Assembly: GCA_003554185.1 (NCBI GenBank) | Contig: PWFU01000107.1 | Span: forward strand, 1-64,000 | Source of the DNA: Candidatus Dojkabacteria bacterium | GTDB taxonomy: Bacteria; Patescibacteriota; Dojkabacteria; SC72; T1SED10-24 | Direction of reading: 5' to 3' | DNA: 64,000 nucleotides | Part shown: piece by piece, positions 43,134-51,982 of the stretch | Layout: the number at the start of each line of letters is the position of its first letter | How positions within the stretch are numbered: position 1 is the first letter of the stretch | Translations under genes and position numbers: made by a program | Notes under the pieces: generated by a model | Told to the model about the DNA's origin: nothing | Database searches by the model: none | The model's input: the letters and a program-made list of their open reading frames with translations, nothing else

Positions 43134-44192
43134 CTACTTTTCTTCTTTCGGTATTTCTACAACGAACTCCGTTCCTTTATTGACTTCAGAACAGAAGTGT
43201 ATTCGCCCTTTTATTAATTTAATTAGTCTGGAAATGTAATAGAGGCCGATGCCTGTGCCATTACTTTCACTTTTTTTGACATTTTGCGCCCTGAAGAACT
43301 TTTGAAAGATTTTCGCTTGTTCTTTTTTAGGTATACCTATACCAGTATCACTCACTGAAATTCTTAGATTATTGTTTTTTAATTCTGCTTTTATTTTAAT
43401 CTCACCGTTATTGGGTGTATATTTAATTGCGTTTTCTATTAAGTTTCCTAGTATGTGCCTTATTATTTTTTTGTCTAAAGGAAATGTTTCTTTCTTGCCT
43501 AGATTGTATTTAGTTTCAAGACTAATATCTTTTTCTTTTATCTTTTTAGAATATTCACTTATTATTTCTTCTATAAGATTAATAATTTTTTCTTCAGATT
43601 TTTCAACAACTATTTTATCTGTATCTAATCTAGAGACATTAAGAAGGTCTTCGATGAGTTCTTGAAGTTTTTGAGCTCCTTGCTGTGCTGCTTCTATTTC
43701 TTCTGATTTGTTCTCTACCATTGATAGGTAACCGTTAATTATGCTTACTGGAGTTCTTAATTGGTGTGAAGCTATAGATATGAATTCGGATTTTGCTTGA
43801 TCTAATCTTTTTGTTTTTGTAATATTTTCAAAAATCCAAAGCCTTCCAAGATAATCACTTTTGCTGTTGTGAATGGGTGTAGTAGAAATATTTAGATATT
43901 TGTATGGTTCTGTTTTCATTTCAACATCTATATTATCGCTAACGAGGTTTTTTTGTCGTTGAATAGATTTAATTACTTTGTCGTATTCTTGGGTTTCTGT
44001 TATTAATTTTCTGAATTTTTTGTAAAAATGGGTGTCTTGTTTACCTATAAATTCCTGACTATCTTGTCCATTCCATTTTAGCCAAAAACTGAGCTTTTTA
44101 TTTATGTATTCAACATTATTTTTTTCATTAAGAATAAGTACTCCGTGTTCTAGAGAATCAATGATAGCTGTAATCAGTGTGTTATTTATCAT
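43134..44192 (-). CDS. Soluble PAS histidine kinase
   Basis: The 352-residue kinase has a PAS domain (about 5-120), a HisKA domain with ASHQLRTP (His near 143) and a complete HATPase: NLIENAIKY, DTGIGIP, GTGIGLYY. No membrane helix, so it senses inside the cell or through a membrane partner. It overlaps murE by 11 nt, linking it to wall synthesis, and the CheY-like gene follows. The Cache membrane protein next door lacks an output domain and is a plausible partner. Confidence 0.93.
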   Translation of the reverse strand: MINNTLITAIIDSLEHGVLILNEKNNVEYINKKLSFWLKWNGQDSQEFIGKQDTHFYKKFRKLITETQEYDKVIKSIQRQKNLVSDNIDVEMKTEPYKYLNISTTPIHNSKSDYLGRLWIFENITKTKRLDQAKSEFISIASHQLRTPVSIINGYLSMVENKSEEIEAAQQGAQKLQELIEDLLNVSRLDTDKIVVEKSEEKIINLIEEIISEYSKKIKEKDISLETKYNLGKKETFPLDKKIIRHILGNLIENAIKYTPNNGEIKIKAELKNNNLRISVSDTGIGIPKKEQAKIFQKFFRAQNVKKSESNGTGIGLYYISRLIKLIKGRIHFCSEVNKGTEFVVEIPKEEK

Positions 44193-45468
44193 TTTGTTTT
44201 TTTAGTAATTCAAGAGTTATTTCTTTGTCATCCCAAGGAAGTTCATTTTTCCCATCTAGATTCATACTCTTTTCGTGCCCCTTACCGGTGATTATGATGA
44301 TATCTTCCTTTTGAGCAATTTCCAAAGCTTTTTTTATGGCTTCTTTTCTATCATGTATACTATAATATTCCCGTTTGTGTCCATGCACATTTGATTTTAT
44401 TCCTTCCAAAGTTTCATTATTTATTTTTTCTATATCCTCTCCTCTTGGATCTTCAGCTGTGAGTATTATTTTATCTGCATGTTCTGCAGCTATATTACCC
44501 ATTTTGGGTCTTTTTTCGTAATCTCTTTTACCTGCACAACCAAAAACTACGATTAGATTCCCTCCTTTTTCTTTTAATAGTTCTCCTCTTTTAAGAGCAT
44601 TGTCTAGAGAGTTAGGTGTATGAGCAAAATCCACAATAACTCTAAAGGGTTTATTTTGTAATTCTTCCCACCTGCCTTCGAGTTGTGGAACTTGAACTAA
44701 AGTTTTTTTTATGTCTTTTGCGGGTATTTTAAGATCTTGTGCAACAGCTACAGCGGCCATAATATTAGAGATGTTATATCTTCCTTTCAGGTTAGTTTTT
44801 AATTGATATACTTCCTTGCCTATTTTTAGACTGAATTTCATATATTTATCTTCTTTAACCAAATCATCCCCTTTTATATCAACATTTTGTGTAAATCCAT
44901 AGCTTAAAACTTTTCTTTCTAAATTACTTGCTAAATCAAAGAGATAATTAAAAGATCCATCATCCTTATTTAAAATAACTTTTCCTTTTTCCTTTGTTAG
45001 GTGTATTAATTTACTTTTTGTTTTAAGATAATTTTCGTACGTTCTGTGATAATCTAAATGCTCATGAGTGACATTTGTGAATACAGCATACTCATATGAA
45101 ATGCCTGCTACTCTGTGTTGGTCAAGTCCGTGAGAAGTTGTTTCGAGGATAGCGTAATCTAGTCCCCTATCTACCATAAGTTTTAAAAATTTCTGCAGAT
45201 CTTTAGGGTGGGGATTGGTTACATGAAAATCTAAAGGATATTTTTCGTCCCCTATTTGTGCATTTAAAGTTGATATAATTCCAACCTTTTTGTTTGATTG
45301 TTTTAGTATTGCGTGTATAAGGTTTGCTGTAGTTGTTTTACCATCTGTTCCAGTAACCCCTATAACTTTGAGTTTTTTGGAGGGTTTTGAATACCTTATA
45401 TGGTAGTATTGTGCAGTTAAAAAATGTTTAAAGTTTTTTAGTCTTTGAGGTATTAAACTATTTATCAT
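44182..45468 (-). CDS. murE: MurE-type UDP-MurNAc-tripeptide ligase lacking the N-terminal domain
   Basis: Adds the third stem amino acid. At 428 residues it is shorter than usual: the P-loop GVTGTDGKTTTANLIH lies at about 37-52, so the N-terminal UDP-binding domain is missing. ETTSHGLDQHR, THEHLDYH and the carbamylated-Lys region KTKSKL are intact. The substrate loop reads AEDPRGED, near the DNPR signature of diaminopimelate enzymes, but the specificity is uncertain. Confidence 0.92.
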   Translation of the reverse strand: MINSLIPQRLKNFKHFLTAQYYHIRYSKPSKKLKVIGVTGTDGKTTTANLIHAILKQSNKKVGIISTLNAQIGDEKYPLDFHVTNPHPKDLQKFLKLMVDRGLDYAILETTSHGLDQHRVAGISYEYAVFTNVTHEHLDYHRTYENYLKTKSKLIHLTKEKGKVILNKDDGSFNYLFDLASNLERKVLSYGFTQNVDIKGDDLVKEDKYMKFSLKIGKEVYQLKTNLKGRYNISNIMAAVAVAQDLKIPAKDIKKTLVQVPQLEGRWEELQNKPFRVIVDFAHTPNSLDNALKRGELLKEKGGNLIVVFGCAGKRDYEKRPKMGNIAAEHADKIILTAEDPRGEDIEKINNETLEGIKSNVHGHKREYYSIHDRKEAIKKALEIAQKEDIIIITGKGHEKSMNLDGKNELPWDDKEITLELLKKQNDK

Positions 45469-45475
45469 ATGTCAA

Positions 45476-45481
45476 AGTATA
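45476..45481 (-). promoter_or_regulatory. -10 box of murE, leaderless type
   Basis: TATACT ends 7 nt before the murE ATG at 45468. No convincing -35. The rest of the gap to the divergent hydrolase gene holds a TATAAA and an AGGA ribosome site for that gene. Confidence 0.5.
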
Positions 45482-45533
45482 TGATATTTGTGTTATAAAT
45501 GAAAACGATAATTATTTGTTCATTAGGATATAT

Positions 45534-46268
45534 ATGCAGATTAAGTTACTTAACAAAAATATTTATTATTATTCAAAAGGCAAGGGAAAACCTATTCTAT
45601 TGGTACATGGTTGGGGAGGTTCAAGCAAAAGCATGCAACCTTTAATTAAAGAACTTTCCAAAAATTATACTTGTTATGTATTAGATTTGCCTGGTTTTGG
45701 ATATAGTGATAATCCTGAACCTAATTGGGGGGTAGATGAATATAGTGAATTGATTAAAGAATTTGTTAATAAGGTTATTGGAAAAGAAATTATATATTGT
45801 GGTCATTCTTTTGGTGGTGCTTTAGGTATACATCTTTCTCATAATACCAATTGGGTTAAAAAACTTATTTTAATAGCTCCAGCCTTTAAAAGAACTTCTT
45901 CTCCAAAGACTTCTTTTTCTAATAATTGGTTTTATATAAAGATAAAAAGATTTTTAACACCAATTAGAAAACTTGCTTACAGAATATTTTATCCTCATTC
46001 TCAAGTATTATCTCATCCCCATCTAGAAGACAATTTCAAAAAGATTGTTACACAAGATTTAACACATATGCTTAAAGAAATTAATATCGAAACTTTGGTA
46101 ATATGGGGGGAAAAAGACTCATTTGTTAATATACAGGACGCATATGTTATAACCAGGGAGATGGAAAATGCAGAACTTAAAGTTTATAGTGATGCTGAGC
46201 ATAACTTACCGTTTAAATTTGGAAAAGATGTTTCTGAGGATATAATTTCTTTCTTGGATAAAAAATGA
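45534..46268 (+). CDS. Alpha/beta hydrolase
   Basis: A 244-residue alpha/beta-hydrolase with the oxyanion stretch LLVHGWGGSS (about 23-32), the nucleophile elbow GHSFGG (Ser near 99), an acidic residue in LVIWGEKDSFV and the final AEHNLPF histidine. ATG 45534 has AGGA 5 nt upstream and is preferred to TTG 45516. The stop overlaps the murF start by 4 nt, so it is made with the MurF/FemX pair. The substrate is unknown. Confidence 0.88.
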   Translation: MQIKLLNKNIYYYSKGKGKPILLVHGWGGSSKSMQPLIKELSKNYTCYVLDLPGFGYSDNPEPNWGVDEYSELIKEFVNKVIGKEIIYCGHSFGGALGIHLSHNTNWVKKLILIAPAFKRTSSPKTSFSNNWFYIKIKRFLTPIRKLAYRIFYPHSQVLSHPHLEDNFKKIVTQDLTHMLKEINIETLVIWGEKDSFVNIQDAYVITREMENAELKVYSDAEHNLPFKFGKDVSEDIISFLDKK

Positions 46269-47716
46269 ATTTAATATTACTTGCTTTATCAATAATTCTC
46301 TTTTTTTTGCTGTCTTTAAGACATGTATATCAATTTCAACTTGCTGAGTATCGCTTTGTTAGATTTAGATCAATGTTAAGGGATTCTGGTTTCTTTAATC
46401 TTTTGTTTGTTCCTAAATTTGTTTTTCCCGCGAAAACATTTAGGAACTATTTAATTATATTCTTTGCTTTTATACTCCTTGTAATTATCAATGTAGTCAT
46501 CTACAACCTTTTGGATATGGTATTGGTATTGTGTTTACTCAATTATTTTTTTGGCAAGATTAGTATCATCCTAGGAGTTATAATTACGATCCCATTTGCA
46601 AAGATATATAGGGATGGAAAAATTAAACAAGCAAAAGAACTTATTCAAAATTCTGATACTGTTGTCATTGGAGTTACTGGTTCGTTTGGAAAGAGTTCTG
46701 TAAAAGAATTTTTGTATTCGATCTTGAGCAAGAAATATGATGTAGAAAAAACTGAAGGTAATAGAAATACTAACATAGGTGTTTCTTTAGAAATAATTGA
46801 GAAAATACAAAGTAATCCCCAATACTTCATAGTCGAAATGGGTGCATATCATATTGGAGAGATTGAAGAAATATGTAATATCGTAAAACCAACATATGGT
46901 TGTTTAACAGGTATAGGCAACCAACATATGGATATATTTGGTTCAATTCAAAACTTGGTAAGAGCAAAATCAGAACTACTTAGGTCTTTGCCAAAGGATG
47001 GTCTTGGAGTTGTGAATTTCGATAATGAGTATGCTGAAGAATTGTTGGATAGTGTTAAATCTGAGATTTTAACTTATGGTGAGAAGGAAAATGTTGACTT
47101 TAGATTAACAGATATTAGTTACAAAAAAAGAATGATGTTTGTAACTTGTGAGAATGAAGGGAAAAGGTATAAATTTACTACAGCTCTATTTGGAAGGCAT
47201 CATGCAATCAATTTGGTTGGTTGTTTAGCACTAGCCTTAAATCTGGGAATGAGTTATGAGAATATACAAGAAGCTATTGCAGAGATTGAGCCGATGCCTG
47301 GGAAATTATCCATTCACAAGGGTTTAAATGATAGTACCATATTTGATGATGGATATAATTCGAATTTACATGGTTTTTTACATGCATTAGATGTTATTTC
47401 AAATTTTGAAGCAGAGAAGAAATTTGTTTTTTCCTATGGTATTTTTGAGTTAGGTAAGGAAAAGTTACCTGCGTATAAAAAGATAGTGGATTTTTTAGAA
47501 AAAAATGACATTGTTCTTCTTACTTTAGACAAAAAATTTTTGCAATTCGAATCGGATAAAGTACTTTGGAACGAAGATGAAACTAAAGTAATGGATTTTC
47601 TAAAAGAGAATTTAACTAATAAAGATTTGTTACTGATACAGGGTAGGTGTACAAATGATTTTCTAAATGAATTACAGTTGAAAAAATATGAATTACCAGA
47701 TCAAGAAAATTCATGA
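46265..47716 (+). CDS. murF: Membrane-anchored MurF-type Mur ligase
   Basis: MurF joins D-Ala-D-Ala to the UDP-MurNAc-tripeptide. This 483-residue version begins with about four hydrophobic helices (1-120) where the UDP-binding domain would be. The ligase core follows: GVTGSFGKSSVKEF (P-loop, about 135-148), EGNRNTNIGVSLE, VEMGAYHIGEI and a C-terminal domain with FDDGYNSN. Its last 29 nt overlap the FemX-like gene. Fixing MurF to the membrane could place pentapeptide formation beside MraY. Confidence 0.87.
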   Translation: MNLILLALSIILFFLLSLRHVYQFQLAEYRFVRFRSMLRDSGFFNLLFVPKFVFPAKTFRNYLIIFFAFILLVIINVVIYNLLDMVLVLCLLNYFFGKISIILGVIITIPFAKIYRDGKIKQAKELIQNSDTVVIGVTGSFGKSSVKEFLYSILSKKYDVEKTEGNRNTNIGVSLEIIEKIQSNPQYFIVEMGAYHIGEIEEICNIVKPTYGCLTGIGNQHMDIFGSIQNLVRAKSELLRSLPKDGLGVVNFDNEYAEELLDSVKSEILTYGEKENVDFRLTDISYKKRMMFVTCENEGKRYKFTTALFGRHHAINLVGCLALALNLGMSYENIQEAIAEIEPMPGKLSIHKGLNDSTIFDDGYNSNLHGFLHALDVISNFEAEKKFVFSYGIFELGKEKLPAYKKIVDFLEKNDIVLLTLDKKFLQFESDKVLWNEDETKVMDFLKENLTNKDLLLIQGRCTNDFLNELQLKKYELPDQENS

Positions 47717-48707
47717 CAAAGATGAGTGGAATTCTTTTGTAAAAAAACAATCATATGTAAATATATTATCTTCTTGGCAGTGGCAAGAATTCGAACGTGA
47801 TTGTGGAGAAAGTATACATAGTTATGGTGTTTACGCAGATAGTTCTCTAGAAGGAGTTTTTTCGTATCAGTTTTGTAAAAGTAAAAAAGGTAAGTTTCTA
47901 CTTTTAAGGCACACTATTTTTTTAGACTGGGAAAACCCTGAATTATTTTCTAAAGTTATATCTTTTTTAGAAAAGGAATGTAGGAATTTAGGAGCGTCTT
48001 TTTTTAGAATACGCCCTACTCTTCTTTTTAGTCATGAGAATAAAGAATTATTTGAAGAGATTGGATTTAAGAAATCTATAATCCAACACTTAGATGCTCA
48101 ATATACTAGAATTTTAAAACTAGATGATACTCTGGATGATATTTGGATGAATATGAGGAAAAATACTCGTAATCTTGTAAGAAAGGCTGAGAAACTAGAT
48201 ATAGAAATTATACGTACCCAAGGTGATGAATTTTTGGATGATTTTGAGAAAATATACAATGAAACGGTTAGTAGGCATGGTTGGAATGCTTTTGATTTTG
48301 AACATGTTAAAAAACAATACAAATTTTTAACTTCAAATGATTTATCTGATATGTTTGTTGCTCGTTATGAAGGTAAAATTGTTTCTGTAGCAATATTTTC
48401 AAAATTTTCAGAACAGGTGATTTATCATCACAGTGGCTCTGTTTCTCTAAAGGATGTTCCTGTGAATTATCTTTTGATTTGGGAGGCTATAAAATATTAC
48501 AGAGATATTGGAGTTAAGGAATTTAATTTCTTTGGTGTTGTAGGTAAAGATGAAACGAGACATCCTTGGTATGGTTTATCTTTGTTTAAAAGAGGTTTTG
48601 GTGGTTCTGATAGAGAGTTGATTGGAGATTATGATTATCACATAAATCCAAAGTATTTTTTTTCTCGCTTTCTGGAAATCGTTACCGTATATCTTCGTAT
48701 AAGATAA
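47688..48707 (+). CDS. FemX/FemAB-family peptidyltransferase
   Basis: FemX/FemAB enzymes use aminoacyl-tRNA to build the peptidoglycan cross-bridge. The 339 residues form two GNAT-like halves: ILSSWQWQEFERDCGE and RMRPT-like FRIRPTLL in the first, then LDDIWMNMRKNTRNLVRKAE, VARYEGKIVSVAIFSKF and WEAIKYYRDIGVKEFNFFG in the second. It overlaps murF by 29 nt, firmly placing it in wall synthesis. The amino acid added is not predictable. Confidence 0.9.
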   Translation: MNYQIKKIHDKDEWNSFVKKQSYVNILSSWQWQEFERDCGESIHSYGVYADSSLEGVFSYQFCKSKKGKFLLLRHTIFLDWENPELFSKVISFLEKECRNLGASFFRIRPTLLFSHENKELFEEIGFKKSIIQHLDAQYTRILKLDDTLDDIWMNMRKNTRNLVRKAEKLDIEIIRTQGDEFLDDFEKIYNETVSRHGWNAFDFEHVKKQYKFLTSNDLSDMFVARYEGKIVSVAIFSKFSEQVIYHHSGSVSLKDVPVNYLLIWEAIKYYRDIGVKEFNFFGVVGKDETRHPWYGLSLFKRGFGGSDRELIGDYDYHINPKYFFSRFLEIVTVYLRIR

Positions 48708-49805
48708 TTATTTAGCTATTATATATATAGCCAGACCTACGATTGCAAATATTGTTGCTAATAGCCACATTCTCATTACTACTTTTTCTTCTGCCCAGCC
48801 CTTTATTAAGAAATGAAGATGTATGGGAGCCATTTTTAATAATCTTTTTCCGAAAATTTTTCTGTATATCCCTTGAACTAGAGAAGAACCAATTTCTAAA
48901 ACGAAGAGGATCCCTATTATAGGGAGTAATATAATTTGTCCTTGTAAGAAGGCTATAGTTGCTAAAATAGTCCCCAAGGCTAAGGAGCCTGTATCTCCCA
49001 TTTGAATTCTTGCGGGTTTAATATTGAAATACAAGTACGCAATTAGAGCTCCCATAATTGAAGCTATGAGAATAGATATCTCTTGTTGATTTTCTATTAG
49101 AGCAATTATCAAAAAAGCTCCAAATGAAGGAAGTAATAATCCTGTTGATAAACCATCCATACCATCTGATATATTAACAGCATTTGACATTGATACAATC
49201 GTAAAGATTACTAGGATTGGCATAAACCAACCAAGTTCCCAACTTCCCCAATAAGGCATCCAAATTTCTGAAATACCTAGATGTAAGAATAGCCACCAGG
49301 CGACAATGATACCGATTATTGTTTGAACAATTATTTTTTCACCAGCGTGAATCCCCTTGCCTGGATAAGAACCTAATGTATACCATAGGTTTTTGTATGC
49401 GGACCAAGGGATAAGTATAAATAGCCATAAACGCTTCTTCCAATTTTTGTGAACCATTGCCAACTTGATATGCTTTTGTAATGGACGTACAAATCTTTTT
49501 CTACCAAATATATTTAGTAAATCATCCAGAGCTCCTAGAAATGCAGAAATCAAAAGAACGATGATAGGTATAAGTGTGTATTCATTCCAATTTGCAGTAA
49601 GAGTTATTGCTAAAACAGTAATAATTATTATTAAACCTCCCATTATTGGTGTACCTGCTTTTCTTGCTCTTTCTCCTACTACAGAGGAAAAGTCATCTTC
49701 TATTTGTCTTACCACTCTAAAACGATATAGTATATTTATAATTAAAGGGGATATCGCAAAGGCGAATAATATAGATAATAATAATGTTACAATTACTTCC
49801 TGCAT
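48708..49805 (-). CDS. mraY: Phospho-MurNAc-pentapeptide transferase MraY
   Basis: Transfers phospho-MurNAc-pentapeptide to undecaprenyl phosphate, giving lipid I. The 365-residue protein has ten or so membrane helices, AGTPIMGG (about 51-58), the Asp-rich ALDDLLN, NVSDGMDGL-like NISDGMDGLSTG (about 210-221) and QMGDTGSLALG. It is the last gene of the cluster that begins with the PLP enzyme, overlaps the NlpC/P60-like gene by 13 nt, and abuts the FemX gene stop to stop. Confidence 0.95.
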   Translation of the reverse strand: MQEVIVTLLLSILFAFAISPLIINILYRFRVVRQIEDDFSSVVGERARKAGTPIMGGLIIIITVLAITLTANWNEYTLIPIIVLLISAFLGALDDLLNIFGRKRFVRPLQKHIKLAMVHKNWKKRLWLFILIPWSAYKNLWYTLGSYPGKGIHAGEKIIVQTIIGIIVAWWLFLHLGISEIWMPYWGSWELGWFMPILVIFTIVSMSNAVNISDGMDGLSTGLLLPSFGAFLIIALIENQQEISILIASIMGALIAYLYFNIKPARIQMGDTGSLALGTILATIAFLQGQIILLPIIGILFVLEIGSSLVQGIYRKIFGKRLLKMAPIHLHFLIKGWAEEKVVMRMWLLATIFAIVGLAIYIIAK

Positions 49806-50548
49806 TTTTCTTGATTAAAAAATTTAGGTCTTCTTATTCCGTTATCTTCTTTTTGTCTAAGGTATTGTTTTAATGTCCAACAAACATTATCCTTGTCAAC
49901 TTCTTTCCACTCTTGTTCTCCTAGGTCTTTGTTTTTATCTGTAATTTTTATCTTACCTTCCCTTACTCCATTTTCTTCCCCATAATGTGTTGTTGAATGT
50001 ATATAGGTGATAGTGTTTTGCTTTACTTGAGTTATTATTGCTACATGATGTCCTTTTTTTATGCCTTTGAGCCTAAGTAAATCTCCTGGCCTGGCATCTT
50101 TTATTTCTACAGGAGTAGAATTTGTATTATTAGTTAAAAGATCTGCGGAAATATTTTGTATAGGGCGAATGTATTTTACGATTGCATCAAAGATATTTTT
50201 ATTTTCAAATTTTATATTTGAGTAGAGACTCCCCTTCCCAATAGCACGAAGCCATTGATCAAGGATGTTTGAAACAAATCCAGAACATTCAACTCCTATA
50301 CCTTCCTCTTTCATAAACGCTCTTATTTGTTTCTTACTTGCTTTTTTTAAGTTGAAATTTCTTAGCTTGGCGAATATAATAACCTCTTCTTCTATCTCAG
50401 TAGGAGATCCTTTACCTACTAAAGAGCGTAGTTCTCCTCTTCTGTCATGTTTTTCATTCATGTAATATGGTGTTTTTACATTTTTGTTTGCTATCTTTAG
50501 GTTGAAGTAATTATCTATTAATTTTTCGGCTTCTTTTGGTAATTTCAT
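49793..50548 (-). CDS. NlpC/P60-like cysteine peptidase or amidase
   Basis: The 251-residue protein has a papain-like signature: GVECSGFVSNILD with Cys88 and ARPGDLLRLKGIKKGHHVAIIT with His167/168, the spacing and wording of NlpC/P60 or CHAP domains. No signal peptide or membrane helix, so it would act in the cytoplasm, unlike most wall hydrolases. It lies 3 nt after the ATP-grasp gene and overlaps mraY, suggesting work on a soluble precursor peptide. Confidence 0.75.
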   Translation of the reverse strand: MKLPKEAEKLIDNYFNLKIANKNVKTPYYMNEKHDRRGELRSLVGKGSPTEIEEEVIIFAKLRNFNLKKASKKQIRAFMKEEGIGVECSGFVSNILDQWLRAIGKGSLYSNIKFENKNIFDAIVKYIRPIQNISADLLTNNTNSTPVEIKDARPGDLLRLKGIKKGHHVAIITQVKQNTITYIHSTTHYGEENGVREGKIKITDKNKDLGEQEWKEVDKDNVCWTLKQYLRQKEDNGIRRPKFFNQEKCRK

Positions 50549-50551
50549 ATT

Positions 50552-51964
50552 TTAGATTAATTTAACATTATTCTGAATTTTTTTAATAATCCTTTTTGGA
50601 ATAGATTTTAGTCTCCCTTCCTTGGTTAAAATAGTATCTAATGTTTGTATTCTCGCTACTTCATTATCGGGACTGACCAGTTGATTTCTTTTTGTTGTTA
50701 AAATTAGGTATTCTCCCGGTATTGTATCACTTATATTATACCCTTCATTGGTTTTTACTAAAAGTTTATTATTAAAAACATAGATACCTTGTTCAACATT
50801 TTCTTCAATTTTTCTCCTTTTTGAATAAGTATTTCTGAAAATTAATTGACTAGCTTCTACTGGTATTGTTGCTAGTTTATTTTGTTCTTCTAAAAACTTT
50901 GATATGTTGTTTTCTGAAAGACCTTTTTTAAAATATTTATTCAAGAATCTTATATATTTCCCTTCTTCTGGAAACATAAATTCTGCTATATGAAAGGCTT
51001 GTAAAGGGATGAATTCCTCATGAAGCATTAATTTTGTATGCATTGAAGTTGATGCTGGTTGTCTTGCGTTGATCTCTATTAGATATACCTTTTGTTTGTT
51101 TGTAACAATTATATCAATACCTAGTAGCCCTCTGTACCCTGAATCATATAGTGAGGTTTGGATTCTCGAAATTATTTCTTTAATTTGATTATGTACTTTT
51201 TCCCCTAGTTTCTGTGGATAAAGCCAGTCGTTTCCTATTGTTCCACCTTCCCTTGATGTTAGTTCTTCTATCCCAGTTATTTGATATGATAATCCACCGT
51301 ATGCTGGGCCATATCTTGTCACGCACATATTCATTGTGTATATTTCTCCCTCTATAAATTCGGCGATTCTTGCTAATCGGTTTGGATACTTTTCTCTTTC
51401 TGCTTTGTATTCTTCTTCATTTTTTATGAATTTTGTTGAGTTTCCTGTATGTCCTCTGTTGTATTGTATTACAAATTTTTCTCCTAGTTGTTTTTTTAAT
51501 TCATGATAATTTATTTTGTTTAAAGGTGTTATAACAGTTTTTGGGAAGAATGAAATTAGATTGTTTAAGCTATTGTATTGAGAAATTTTTAATTCAAATT
51601 TTTTATTTAATGCAGATGTGGTATTTAATAAGTTATACCCGAATTCCTTGCACATTTTTTCGATTCTAAGGGAAGTTTTAAATACCATTACATTTACATT
51701 ATCATCTTTGGGTGTATTCTCTCTGATATAATTGTGTACTTTGATACTTTTGAGCAGATTTACTGTACTTCTGTACACTGGATTGGTTTTCCCTTCTGAT
51801 TCAGCTAAAGAAAAAATATTTATTCCTCTGGATCTGGCTACTTGAACGATGGGGGTGTTATCTATGCAGATTATGTGAAAATTTTCTAGGATATCTTCCA
51901 GACCTAATGCTCTCTCTGGATCATTGCATAGAAAAAATATTGGTTCACTATATTTAGAATTCAT
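50552..51964 (-). CDS. ATP-grasp ligase of unknown substrate
   Basis: The 470-residue protein has a pre-ATP-grasp region (1-130), an ATP-grasp core (about 140-320) with KFVIQYNRGHTGNSTK, RIAEFIEGEIYTMN, GYRGLLGIDIIV and the metal-binding YLIEINARQPAS, and a C-terminal domain of about 140 residues. ATP-grasp enzymes join a carboxylate, via an acyl phosphate, to an amine or thiol. The neighbours (PLP enzyme upstream, NlpC-like amidase and MraY downstream) suggest an amino acid or peptide substrate. It has its own leaderless promoter. Confidence 0.85.
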   Translation of the reverse strand: MNSKYSEPIFFLCNDPERALGLEDILENFHIICIDNTPIVQVARSRGINIFSLAESEGKTNPVYRSTVNLLKSIKVHNYIRENTPKDDNVNVMVFKTSLRIEKMCKEFGYNLLNTTSALNKKFELKISQYNSLNNLISFFPKTVITPLNKINYHELKKQLGEKFVIQYNRGHTGNSTKFIKNEEEYKAEREKYPNRLARIAEFIEGEIYTMNMCVTRYGPAYGGLSYQITGIEELTSREGGTIGNDWLYPQKLGEKVHNQIKEIISRIQTSLYDSGYRGLLGIDIIVTNKQKVYLIEINARQPASTSMHTKLMLHEEFIPLQAFHIAEFMFPEEGKYIRFLNKYFKKGLSENNISKFLEEQNKLATIPVEASQLIFRNTYSKRRKIEENVEQGIYVFNNKLLVKTNEGYNISDTIPGEYLILTTKRNQLVSPDNEVARIQTLDTILTKEGRLKSIPKRIIKKIQNNVKLI

Positions 51965-51971
51965 GTTTTGT

Positions 51972-51977
51972 ATTATA
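51972..51977 (-). promoter_or_regulatory. -10 box of the ATP-grasp gene, leaderless type
   Basis: TATAAT ends 7 nt before the ATG at 51964, within the 18-nt gap after the PLP enzyme gene. Confidence 0.55.
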
Positions 51978-51982
51978 ATGAT

